Position numbers and translations under genes: made by a program
Shown here: one piece after another, positions 1 to 10,779 of the stretch
Numbering within the stretch: position 1 is the stretch's first letter
How the letters are laid out: the number at the start of each line of letters is the position of its first letter
The notes under the pieces: generated by a model
Database searches by the model: none
The model's input: the letters and a program-made list of their open reading frames with translations, nothing else
Told to the model about the DNA's origin: nothing
DNA from: Muraenolepis orangiensis
Lineage: Eukaryota; Chordata; Actinopteri; Gadiformes; Muraenolepididae
DNA: 64,000 bases
NCBI GenBank assembly: GCA_027704905.1
Contig: CM051002.1
Span: 14,934,443 to 14,998,442 of the forward strand
Direction of reading: 5' to 3'

Positions 1-33
1 AACGGCTTCAGGGGCCCTGCTCAAGTCCAGTTA

Positions 34-40
<7 letters not shown>

Positions 41-87
<47 letters not shown>
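41..87. repeat. (CA)n microsatellite
   Basis: This is an uninterrupted CA dinucleotide run of about 23 units. It is the first of many dinucleotide tracts in the window. Confidence 0.98.
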
Positions 88-88
<1 letters not shown>

Positions 89-145
89 GCAAATGCAAAT
101 GTTTCAACAAAATGAAGCATAATGCAACATGCTGTCCACCTTTCG

Positions 146-180
146 CCTCTCTCTCTCTCTCTCTCTCTCTCCCCCTCCCT

Positions 181-272
<92 letters not shown>

Positions 273-306
273 TCTCTCTCTCTCTCTCCCTCTCTGCGTC
301 TCTCTC
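146..306. repeat. (CT)n compound microsatellite
   Basis: This is a long CT tract interrupted by CCCT blocks. Open frames across it on both strands encode only Ser-Leu or Arg-Glu alternation and are not genes. Confidence 0.97.
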
Positions 307-833
307 GACCACAGGCCGCCATAAGGCGTGGGACCCTGGTGACCGTGTGGGTATAATGGCATCACTGATGAGGTCAGAGAGAGAGGAGAGGTTAATTAGG
401 AGCTTGCGTGGCGGAATCTCAGGTGGAATTATGATTACAACAATTCTCCCAAAATTGTTCAACGGAAAAGAACGCGGGCGATAAATATAGCTCGGAGCTC
501 AGGCTAAACGGGAACACGGAGCCGCCAAGAAGATAATAAAAAAAAAGGAACAGAGAGAGGATTTTCCCCCGAGATCTCTATCTCTCAGAATTAGGTTATG
601 ATACCGCGGCCCGGGATAGCTAGATTGAGGATAGAGGACACGGTCTCTTCCGAGGCGACGGTATAGGCAGGCGGCCCGATAACGCACGCTCGTTGGTTCG
701 TTTGTCGTGTCGTGTCCCGCGTCGTGTCTGTCCGGTCCACGTGGCGTTGACTGCCGTCACCCATGATAGCTGTTCCACCACAACAAGGTATCGAGGGAAA
801 TGGGAGGCTATACTAGAAGCTAATGTGTCTGCC

Positions 834-838
<5 letters not shown>
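307..838. other. Non-coding stretch, nothing recognised
   Basis: This is mixed-composition sequence between two microsatellites. I see no exon, RNA gene or element end. Confidence 0.6.

Positions 839-901
<63 letters not shown>
839..901. repeat. (CA)n microsatellite
   Basis: This is a near-perfect CA run of about 31 units. Confidence 0.98.
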
Positions 902-907
<6 letters not shown>

Positions 908-1189
908 TACTCAACACACACAAAACACAATGCACAACAATAACAGCCAAAGAGACCCAGAAATACAAAAGAGAGCCAGGAATACTAGAATATTTCAGCG
1001 ACCAATATGCAAATGCCAAAAAAAAAACCCTCTCTCCCTTTGCATTAGCCAAAAACCCCACCAGCACTGCCCCGCCGCGGCTGCGGTTCGGTTTTCTGCA
1101 GCATCATCCACATGAATGTCCACCCTCCAACCGCCCCGCTCTCACTCTGGCGAGGCTGCGGTGTCCTTGGCAGCGTCTGGAAGACATTA

Positions 1190-1420
1190 GGAGGGGGGTG
1201 TAGCGGGTCGTCTGACGTCCGTCCCCCTGTGGAGGGACCTTATCTGCGAGAGGCGCTTGCGGAATGCCATTTGCGCCGCCTTCATTGGAAGATCCTGCGG
1301 GTTCGCTCCGTCCGGGGACGGACCGCAATGGGGGGGGGGACAACACCCGGTGCAGCCTGCAGACGGGGGGGACGGGGACGGGGACTGGGGACGGGGACTG
1401 GGGACGGGGGGGGGTGCTGG
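1190..1420. repeat. GC-rich block with G-run minisatellite
   Basis: The plus strand becomes G-rich, ending in repeats of GGGGAC/GGGGACT and runs of eight to nine G at about 1329-1413. Four or more closely spaced G runs could fold as a G-quadruplex; that is an inference. Open frames on both strands are low-complexity Gly/Pro-rich and match no protein I know. Confidence 0.7.
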
Positions 1421-1638
1421 GACGACGAAGAAACCCACCGTCTTCGTCTCCCTGTGATGTGTTTTTTGGCTTCCATTTGATTTCCAATTACACGTGTAAT
1501 CTGCTGCTGCTTATAGTTCTAGGGTTTATATAGCTGTAGACCGCGAGACAGAAACAATAGTTGGATTTAAATGACGTGTAGAAACTATCTGCTGGGAGGT
1601 CAGTGTGTGTGGAGGTGTGTGGGGCTGCATGTGTGCAC

Positions 1639-1740
1639 GTGTATGCGCGCGCGCGTGTGTGTGTGTGTGTGTGCGTGTGCGTGCGTGTGTGTGCGTGCAT
1701 GTGTGAGTGTGTGTGTGTGTGTGTGCGTGTGTGTGTGAGA
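1639..1740. repeat. Interrupted (GT)n tract
   Basis: GT repeats are broken by GC and GA steps. The purine-pyrimidine alternation, including CGCGCGCG near 1646, is the type that can adopt Z-DNA. Confidence 0.9.
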
Positions 1741-1843
1741 GAGTGGGAGAGACAAAAAAATAATCATATGGAATCTTTCAGATTCTCAATTCTAAATCTA
1801 AATTGGAGCTGCTCTACAGAAAGAATGGATGGTAAAGCTAAAA

Positions 1844-1845
<2 letters not shown>

Positions 1846-1906
<61 letters not shown>

Positions 1907-1917
1907 ACAGACACACA
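1846..1917. repeat. (CA)n microsatellite
   Basis: This is a run of about 28 CA units followed by degenerate CA steps. Confidence 0.97.
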
Positions 1918-2179
1918 GTGAAATATGAAAAAATAATTCTCTGCCCACATTTTCCCTCCACACAGAGATAGCGGCACATGTATAATTGCAATGCGTAACA
2001 GCGTGCACCTTAGAGGAAATAATTACCAGCATAAAAAGAGCAATTACTAACCTGGCAGAGTGTTGCAGTGGATTTTAATGGTACTGCCAGTAACGTCTGC
2101 TCACACAGGGCTTTTTGTTTGACTAATGGTTTCTTTTTGAGGGCTAAACAAACCGCCAATACTAAAAGCAATCTGTTTT

Positions 2180-2180
<1 letters not shown>

Positions 2181-2213
<33 letters not shown>
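2181..2213. repeat. (CA)n microsatellite
   Basis: This is a CA run of about 16 units. Confidence 0.95.
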
Positions 2214-2217
<4 letters not shown>

Positions 2218-3413
2218 TGATACATATAGAGCACAGCTTGTGGACACCTTAAAAACTGAGAGAAAAATGCAGGACAGACAAAGGTGGCGAGAGATTGATG
2301 TGAGAGGAAGTCATCTGTCGACCGTACACTAAAGGGGATTTCATAGGAAGCGACTCTGTGCTAAAATTCAATAGTTCATATCCGCTTTCGATTAGCTTGT
2401 GTGTGTCGTTTCAATTCATTGCAGAGGTTTGCGAGTGAAACAATGGCCCAATTGGAGGTGGTTATAGGCTAGAGTTATTCATCGCCATCTTAAACATCCT
2501 TATAAGAACATCACTTACTGATACGGACACCCCAATTGCAATTTCTCATTTGCATTACAAGCGCTCGATTGTATGTACCGACGACGCGTGCGCGGTGGTG
2601 TACACGCAGTCGGTGACAGGGAAAGAGACGGGATCAAAAACGAGTTTGACGGGGGCCCAGCACACTGATCAGGTCAGAGAATCCGTTTTTCTTGCCTGTC
2701 TTGAGGAATACGACCAAAGCTTTCACTCTTCCTGCTCCACCTCCTTCCTTCAGTCACCTGAGAACCACGTCTTCCTAGTCGATCAATGCATTTTCTTTAC
2801 CCACTTATCTGGGCTCACCAGTGGCTGGGGCCTGGCCCAGCTCACAACCAGCAGGGGGGAAGGATAGACACTCCTGCATGGGACGTCCAGCCATTTAGTT
2901 CCAGCTGGTGGAGAATGCCAAAGACCTTCCGCTGTAGTTGGCCACAGTTCCACCGTAAACCTGGGGGACATAGCGTAGCGTGGAAAGCAGAATGATGGCG
3001 TTCTCTCCCGTGTCACTGGGAGTAAACATGCGGGAGTCCCGGGGAGGACACGGAAACAGGAGGATCAGGAGCTGTAGCTGCACACCAGTGCCTCTGTGAA
3101 ACTTTAGCATTTGACATTTGACATTTACAAAATAGATGACTCATGCCCCAGTAGCATATGCTGTAGTACATGTCAAAGAAGGTACTATTTTGGTTGTCTG
3201 CACACTGCGCAGTTTTGTAGCAGCGTGTGATCGATGGAGACAATGACATGGTATTACACGTTATGTCATCATAACGTTATTATTTTTAGCACAATGCAAG
3301 TGGGACAAGGTCCCGCTCACGTGTGGACTCACCGAGTACACGTAGGCCAAGGGCAAACACGTCCATGACGTCAAAGCTCCGATATAACAAGCTAGAGGCC
3401 GGGTCAGAGACCA
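2214..3413. other. Gene-free, possible conserved non-coding DNA
   Basis: No exon is recognisable. The part around 2330-2560 is AT-rich, balanced in composition and unlike the surrounding simple repeats. It carries an ATTTGCAT octamer-type motif near 2547 and several homeodomain-like ATTA/TAAT cores. Such composition is typical of vertebrate conserved non-coding elements, but conservation cannot be judged from one sequence. Confidence 0.3.
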
Positions 3414-3443
3414 GGGGGGGGGGGGGGGGGGGGGGGGGGGGGG
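3414..3443. repeat. Poly-G homopolymer
   Basis: This is a homopolymeric G run of about 30 bases. Its length is unlikely to be exact in any assembly. Confidence 0.95.
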
Positions 3444-5559
3444 CGAGGTGAGGTGGAGTCACCAAGTGAACACATTCTCTGTAAACTTCAGTTAAAATTG
3501 CCTTAGCAATGTGCGCAAGCAGCTGTCAACCTAATGGCTTGTTAAATGTGACTTTGGTCCGTGCATGGCAGTGTTATTACCTTGTGTAAGCGCTGAGCTG
3601 AATGCTCATGGTGATGGTGATGATATTAAAGGAACAGACCCATAATAATGGTAAAACTGCCATGACTAGACCTAACGATATATAATATATATATATATAA
3701 AATGTATAATGCGTTATACAATATTTTATTATATATGTATATATATATATACATATATTTACATATATACATTTGTCAGTCATTGGTTGGGGCCGGGTAG
3801 ACACTCCATGTGGTGAGTTGATGCCCTAACAGATTGTACTGTTGGTTTAGGGAGCGATGAGCGTGTCTTCTGCTCGTGGTATAAGTAACACAATCTGCTG
3901 TCTAATTTCACACAGCTGCCGTCTCCTACACAGGGGCGGGGGGGGGGGTAGACGAGACACCTTTATGATTCATGGCCTGTGAAATGAGGATGAATATTTA
4001 GCGCGGGCCTGGAATGGAGAAGGCTGGAGAGAGTGGTGCTGTCATCACGATACGTGAGCCTGCTATAGCCAGTAGCCCCGCAACATCAGTCTCCCAGGCC
4101 GCCCACCCGCTTTGATGACGTGATCAGCTGAAACCTTCTGTTATGCTTTAATATACAAAACACAGAACCGTTTGTTTGTGTCTGTGGGTCGTCAGCGTCA
4201 TCGGGGTAGATTACACCCGTTAGAAGGCTGCTCCACTTATCATGGTGATTATAGTGAAAGTTCGTAAAATGGGTCAAGGAGTTGTACACTTGCAAAAGTG
4301 TTTAGACGTTTGCTGTGTGCACCGTCTAAAAAGCAGACTCTAAACACATTAGTACACATTGTGCGATGACTCGGTGTCCTTTGTTTCCCGTTGACTCATG
4401 GACTACATTGGCTGTATCCACGTGCTATTCCCGCGTATGCGTGGTGTGGGTGTCCGTTGACGCCACATCCCGCGACACCCGACACCACAGAATGCGTGAG
4501 CGTCCATGCTCCTTCCCTAACAAGGTTTGTGGGGGTAAATTGAGTGTGTGACTGCGTATAATTCACTCTCAGAACAGTCCCATTACCCCCCCCCCTCCCC
4601 CCTCCCCCCTGCCTGCCTGCTTGGCCTCACTAATTCAATGCACCGGCAGCAGCAATACAAAACGCATACCAATAAACGGACGCTCCGAGACGAGCGGACG
4701 TTACCCCCCCCCCCCCCCCCCGCAGTAAGAAAACCAAACCACAGCTGGTTAGCTTCGAAGCTATGCCCCCCCCCCCCCCCTTCCCCCCTTAATAGATTTA
4801 CCTTTCACATCAATCATATCATTGATCATTCATATCAATGATGCGATAGTTATGCTGTAAATATCCACGTTCTGGTGGGCGTTTCAACAACACAGACGCA
4901 GTGACCCGTTATGGTGTTTTTTAGAACGTATTTGTTGAATCCACGGTCGTCTCATTTGCCCCCGTTAACGGCTAGGGTGCCGTCGTCTCGCGTGACGGAT
5001 ACCGCTTACTTCCCCACCCCCCTCCATCTTCCCCACGCCTGAGATGGTCAGACCTCGATACCGCTGACGCGATGCATGCACCATTATTTCCACGAGTTAC
5101 AATCTGGATTTGATACGTGACAATCTCTCTCTCTCTCTCTCCATGCGCTCCATTTACCTGCCCCAGCCACCGTCGCTATCTATTCTCGACGGGGACAGGT
5201 GTTGCTACCCTCTCCTCCCCTCCTCCTTCACAGATTGTTATTATTATTTTCACTGCTCATCATACCCCCCCCCCCCCCCCCCCCTCCCCCACCTCCCCTG
5301 TATAGTAGGACACACTATATACGGTGTGAGCATAGGGCATAGAGTCAATGGTCGTGTGTGTGTGTACACGTGTGCACACTAATCACTAATCATGCAACAA
5401 AATGAATTGAAGACTCGCAAACCTCTCCACTGGGAGTCTTTTCCTGTATAATTCTTTCCCTACACGCAAAAGGCGATGAAAGAGAGAGAGAGGCAAAATA
5501 TGGAAAATGGATTAAATGAAAATGGAGAGCGTGGAAGCCGCGGGCACGGGCGAGTGCGC
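3444..5559. other. Gene-free stretch with C homopolymers
   Basis: No gene is recognised. The stretch contains a short TA/ATATAC patch (3680-3770) and poly-C runs at about 4587-4609, 4704-4721, 4765-4780 and 5266-5284. Open frames here run through low-complexity Pro/Leu/Ser coding and are not supported as genes. Confidence 0.6.
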
Positions 5560-5638
5560 GTGAGTGTGAGTGTGAGTGTGAGTGTGAGTGTGTGTGTGTG
5601 TGTGTGTGAGTGTGAGTGTGAGTGTGTGTGTGTGTGTG
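5560..5638. repeat. (GTGAGT)n/(GT)n tandem repeat
   Basis: GTGAGT hexamers alternate with pure GT runs in two blocks. Confidence 0.93.
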
Positions 5639-5800
5639 ATCAGGAATCAGGGGTAATAGGCTATCAGGTGCTCTGTGGGGGGGACAGGAAGTGACACCAG
5701 CACCGCCATCCCTGGGACTCCTCGTTAATATTCACAAGCGGGACCATGGTTTAGCAAAAACATTAGCGCCACTGATGAACTGAGGGCTGCTGGGACTGTC

Positions 5801-5866
5801 TCCCCCCCACCCCCCACCCCCCCCCCCCCAAACCCCCCACCCGCCACCCCCCCCCCCCACCCCCTA
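5801..5866. repeat. C-rich tract
   Basis: Runs of C are separated by A (CCCCCCACCCC type). The minus strand is G-rich with many G runs and could form a quadruplex. Confidence 0.9.
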
Positions 5867-8220
5867 CGTATTTGATTCACAGTCTGATTGTGTGAATGTG
5901 TGTAACTCCAGATAAAGAGCCCGGCTGAGGAATTATCGCCTGCTAATGAACCTAATTGTGCTGAGTGTGGATAAAGTCTACTCCGATGAAAATCGTTTTC
6001 TTTACACAGTAGCCTAGTCGGTGTGCTGGATCCTATGGCCAGATGTCCGCGTGTCCACAGTCCGGTGGGGGTTACGCATTAGGCAGCTCATCGGAATACA
6101 CACGGAGACTTTGGTCTTCCCGTCTATGCATCCATTAGCCCTGCCGCCGCAATGTTAAACATGTGTGCACTTTAAGTTTGGCCCACTATAAATATTCACC
6201 TCCGACATCGAGGTCAGGAGGACGTTATGTTTCCCCTGCCTATGGCCCCCTGTCTGTCTGTCTGTCTGTCTGTTTGTTTGTTTGTCTGTCAGCAAGATAA
6301 ATCAAAACGTTATGTACAGAATTGGACAACTGGTTACTTAAGGGCCAAGGAACAGTTCATTCGATTTTGCGGCCGATCCAGATCATAATTCTGAGGACCT
6401 TTTGGTGTGGGGTGGAGGCAGGCGCTCTACTGAGGGCCCTGTCGTTGATAAATGTTTGTTGTTGTTTACCTACCCTGATATGCGTACAGGGGTTAAAACA
6501 ATGTGCCGGGAAGCAGATGCACAACAATGCAAGAAGTGTTGTGGGTGTGGGGCGAGCTTTTACTAAATGGGGTCACCAGACCAAAAGGATGAGTACCATC
6601 GCTCTAAGCATTGATGTGCATTCGGCTTACTGGAACCTGCCGGTTTGTAACAGGGGGGGAAAATAACACAGAAAACAAAAAACAACGCCCGACACACAAA
6701 ACACAAGCACGAATGTCTGACACGCGGAGAGAATCTCTCGCTCTGCTCGGCTACGGAAAGCAAAACACCTGCCAGCAATTGAAGACCAGTTTCAACCCCT
6801 TTCTTGACATGTCAGTGCAAACTGGTGCGAGTGTGGCTGCTGCTGCAGACGCGCTATCGCCTGCTGCCTGATGTGAAACGCCGATGGTCAACGGATGGAT
6901 GTCCACGCATGGCGTCACTGGGTCATTAGTGGCGTCACTAATGACCCAATACACGACAATGGGAAGACGCCGGATGATGGAGGGAGACTTGAAGGCAATT
7001 TGAATCATAGACTCCATGATTAAAACGACACCCATTCTCCTATAACCTATAATCATCACCTGAGACGATGATGCCTCCATATGGCTGAGATGTTCCCACT
7101 CGTGCTCGGTGGGGTGCAGAAACGCCGCTGAGGTTCGACCGCGGTCGGTGATACGTATTTGTGCCACTCTGTTGTGTGCGAGTGATGCAGCAAATTGTCC
7201 ATTTTGCTGCATTATATATCCAACGGGTTCAGGGATGTCATTAGTCACAGCGCACTCGCTCTCATTAAACGGCCCAGTCGCCATGGCAGCCCCACAAAGG
7301 CCAGCCCCCCTCCATCCCCCCTCCCCCCCCACCCCACCACACACACACACAGCACATGGAGAGTGACAGGCCAATTAGAGCAGGGGCGCGGTGACACGCA
7401 GTCTACTGTGATTACAGCTCTGAGGAGAGCAGCACCAGGCATGGGGAAGGCAAACAGCGGCTCTCTCCCATAAGAAGATCACCCTCTTCAAACAAAGATG
7501 ATGAGCCAGGGCCCCCCTGGCCCCCCCACTCCCCCCCGGCGGAGTGGGGGGGGGGGGGGGGCACCAGCCACAGTCGTCACGCTGGACGCTTCGGTCCGAG
7601 GACACGTAGCACTCCGCCATACCCCGCGACTACACTACCCAGGGTGCTTTGCGGCACACACACACGACACGTGGGGCGTTCCTGAACGATCGCTGTCACT
7701 ATTTGATGTTGAAATGACGCCGGCACAACAGGAGAGTGATGAGACCCCCGCAATCGAGGCCAAGAGGAGATGATTATAGGGAGAGTTAAGTGTGAGGGAG
7801 AGGAGCAGCACTCAGTCTCCCCCCCCCCCCCCTCTCCCCCTTCTCAGTTTGAGTCATATAACGCATGCAATGTAAAGAGACACGGCCCCATTAACAATCA
7901 CACACAATTGAATTAATATATTACTTCCAGCCTGTACTTCTGTGCACACGTTCAAAAAATAGGAACATATATTGGATCTGAGAGCGTTACATTACTACAA
8001 AAGGCACACCGAGTCACACAGAAGTGAAACACATTCAACTAATAAAACAGGTGTGTGTGTTTATATACACATTAACCTGTCGGTAGCGGACTGGACAATG
8101 CTAACAACGCTGTGTCGGAAGAATTAAACGGTGGCTGCTTTCAAACATTTCTCTGAGCTTCAAAAGTATAACGAAAAAAAACAAACCCAAGAAAAGAACA
8201 TTCTGTCTGAGCAGCTCGAG
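5867..8220. other. Gene-free stretch, mostly unique sequence
   Basis: I find no exon structure. It includes a (GTCT)n/(GTTT)n tract at about 6251-6290, a perfect 11-bp-arm inverted repeat at 6920-6947 with CGTCA half-sites, poly-G and poly-C runs near 7548-7561 and 7820-7832, and AT-rich unique DNA at 5890-6200 and 6880-7260. The 207-codon minus-strand frame across 6751-7374 runs into low-complexity sequence at its start and matches nothing I know. Confidence 0.5.
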
Positions 8221-8221
8221 C

Positions 8222-8249
8222 CGTCGGTCGGTCGGTCGGTCGGTCTCTC

Positions 8250-8297
<48 letters not shown>

Positions 8298-8306
8298 TCC
8301 CTCCCT

Positions 8307-8391
<85 letters not shown>
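8222..8391. repeat. (CGGT)n then (CT)n microsatellite
   Basis: A short CGGT tetranucleotide run is followed by about 145 bp of CT repeats with a few CCCT interruptions. Confidence 0.97.
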
Positions 8392-8394
<3 letters not shown>

Positions 8395-8819
8395 TCATCT
8401 TTGTGTTTGGGGGGGAAACGCCTCACTGCCTTTTAATAATACAAAAAACACCCATTGAAAAAAATATAAACCGTTTTCCTCTGCCGACGCTCCTTTGTAT
8501 ACTCTGCTGGAAGCACAGAATCACACAACTGTTTCATGATTGCATTGTTGTTGACCGCTTTTTATCGATGAAGATGCATCTCTTTTGGACCAATTTTTCC
8601 ATGTTTCCTTCTACCTAAATAGACACACAGTCCTTTTTTTATTCAGGCTGGCAGGAGAGATATAATGGCTCGTATATTACCTACGTCAGGGGCGGGAGGA
8701 GGAGGCAAACGCAATCTATTCATTTCCAGATGATAATTTTTCTGTTACACAACATTGAACTCAAAGATTTGGGGACAGATGGGTTGGAATTGGTATAATG
8801 CTGGCTGGGATTATATGAG

Positions 8820-9250
8820 TGCACACACACACACACATGAACACACACACACGCACACGCACACACGCACACACACACACACGCACACACACACACGCAC
8901 GCACACATGAACACAGACACACACACACACACATCAACACACACACATGAACACACACACACACACAGACACACACATGAACACACACACACACACACAC
9001 ACGCACGCACACATGAACACAGACACACACACACACACACATGGACACAGACACACACACACACACATGGACACAGACACACACACACACATGGACACAG
9101 ACACACACACACGCACACACATGAACACACACACACACACACATGGACACAGACACACACACACATATATACACACACACGCGTGTATATATCACACACG
9201 CACGCACGCACACACACACACGGACGCAGACACGCACATACATGAACGCA

Positions 9251-9287
<37 letters not shown>

Positions 9288-9380
9288 GCATACACACACA
9301 CACACACACACATATGCATACACACACATGCACACACAAACACGCACACACAAACACGCACGCACAGATACAAACACAAA
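8820..9380. repeat. Large compound (CA)n array
   Basis: About 560 bp consists almost only of CA steps interspersed with CG, CATGAACACA and CATGGACACAGA variants. The recurring 20-30 bp blocks show that it is partly a higher-order minisatellite built on CA. Long frames on both strands (Cys-Val or His-Thr) are artefacts of the repeat. Confidence 0.95.
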
Positions 9381-10640
9381 ACACGTGTGACATGCTACAT
9401 ATGGTCATATGAGAACCAAACAGAACGTTGTACAAACTGCCAAAAGAACAGGGTTTTTAACGCCGCCATTCTGAACAGCGTTCTCTAATATGGTAATGAG
9501 CTCCACCCTGTGGTTTTCACAGCCACTAAATTTGAACAGTTTTCACCCAATCAGTGAAGAACGAGAACAGACCACACTAGTTAATCGCTGATCTTCTTTG
9601 GATCTACTTATTCTGCCACGTTTGTCTTGCTACTTGTTTGGGTATCCTAAAGGAAACCCCAAATATGCCACTTTGGGTGTTATATTAATACCCTGACAAA
9701 ACTTTCTAGTTAGAAAATATAAAAAATTAAAAATATAAAAGGCACTTTGGTATCCAGTCGACTTTAGGCATTTGTGCGTGGCGGGTTCACGTCGTGTTTT
9801 GATGCAGGTAGCTCATTTTAAATATGGAATATTAATATGGTCTTCCTGTTTCGGTCCGAGTAATGCCAGGGCATTATGTTTGGTTGATCACAAAGCCTTG
9901 TTCAAACAAAAACATTTTCTCACTGTTTTCACATCCACAGTGTAGCCCAGGCTGGATTGTAGAGGGCGCCCACATGTACACTAGCCTACTGAAGTGAACA
10001 CTAATGGTATGGTAGGAATTGGTATGGTATGAATTGAAACACTAATGGCATGTTTATATATGATCTTTCAATAAATATTAAAGACCTCTATATATGATAT
10101 TTCAATAAAGATTAAAGACCGCTGACATTAAGTTTCCTTTCTCGAAATATTTGACTATGATGCAACATGTGCGTAAATAAGGATTATTTTAGAAAATATA
10201 TTGTAATAGTAATGCATTTGTATTGCAGTTTTCATTCACAAGAATCTCAAAGTGCTAAGTAAATAAAATTGTAATTGTAGCGTGGCAACAACAGGCTTTT
10301 CCATGAGGTATTAGCCATAAGTATCTACAAGATTCTTCACAGTGAAGGCCAATAATATATCATTATATTGCAATAGTTTGAAGCTAGGCTAAATTTCAAA
10401 AAACACAAATGATTACCAATCATTACAAATTATTACAAAGTATGGCAATTATGATCTGTCCACTAGTTAATCAAATTTGAGATGAATAAACAGTGATTAC
10501 TGTTTTTTTTTAGGTCCTTAACTACCCTGAATAGGTCAAACAAAAACGATTGGAAAACTTGTAAAAGTGGAGCTACAGATCAACACTGGGACATATTACT
10601 GAAATAGAATCCAAAATGTCATTGCAATTCATTTCTGTCT
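9381..10640. other. AT-rich gene-free stretch
   Basis: No gene is recognised. A local tandem duplication of about 34 bp occurs at 10063-10127: a TATATATGAT(C/A)TTTCAATAAA unit present twice with a few differences. Confidence 0.5.
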
Positions 10641-10779
10641 ACATCTATAATATGAGTTATGTTCCAATTAAAAATGAAATATGATGTCATGAACAAAACT
10701 GACCAGGTTGTAGGCTACAACATGAACAGTTATTTATTCTTTTTATCGCGACTATCTTTGTTCAGGAAGTTAGCAGCAC

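Noticed and set aside
1104..1487. Pro/Gly-rich frames on both strands
   Set aside because: They overlap G-run minisatellite sequence and match no known protein.
6751..7374. 207-codon minus-strand frame
   Set aside because: Its N-terminal part reads through C/A simple repeats. The rest shows no domain, and no splice sites support it.
8720..9435. Long Cys-Val and His-Thr open frames (over 200 codons)
   Set aside because: They are created entirely by the (CA)n compound array, occur on both strands, and have no non-repetitive domain.
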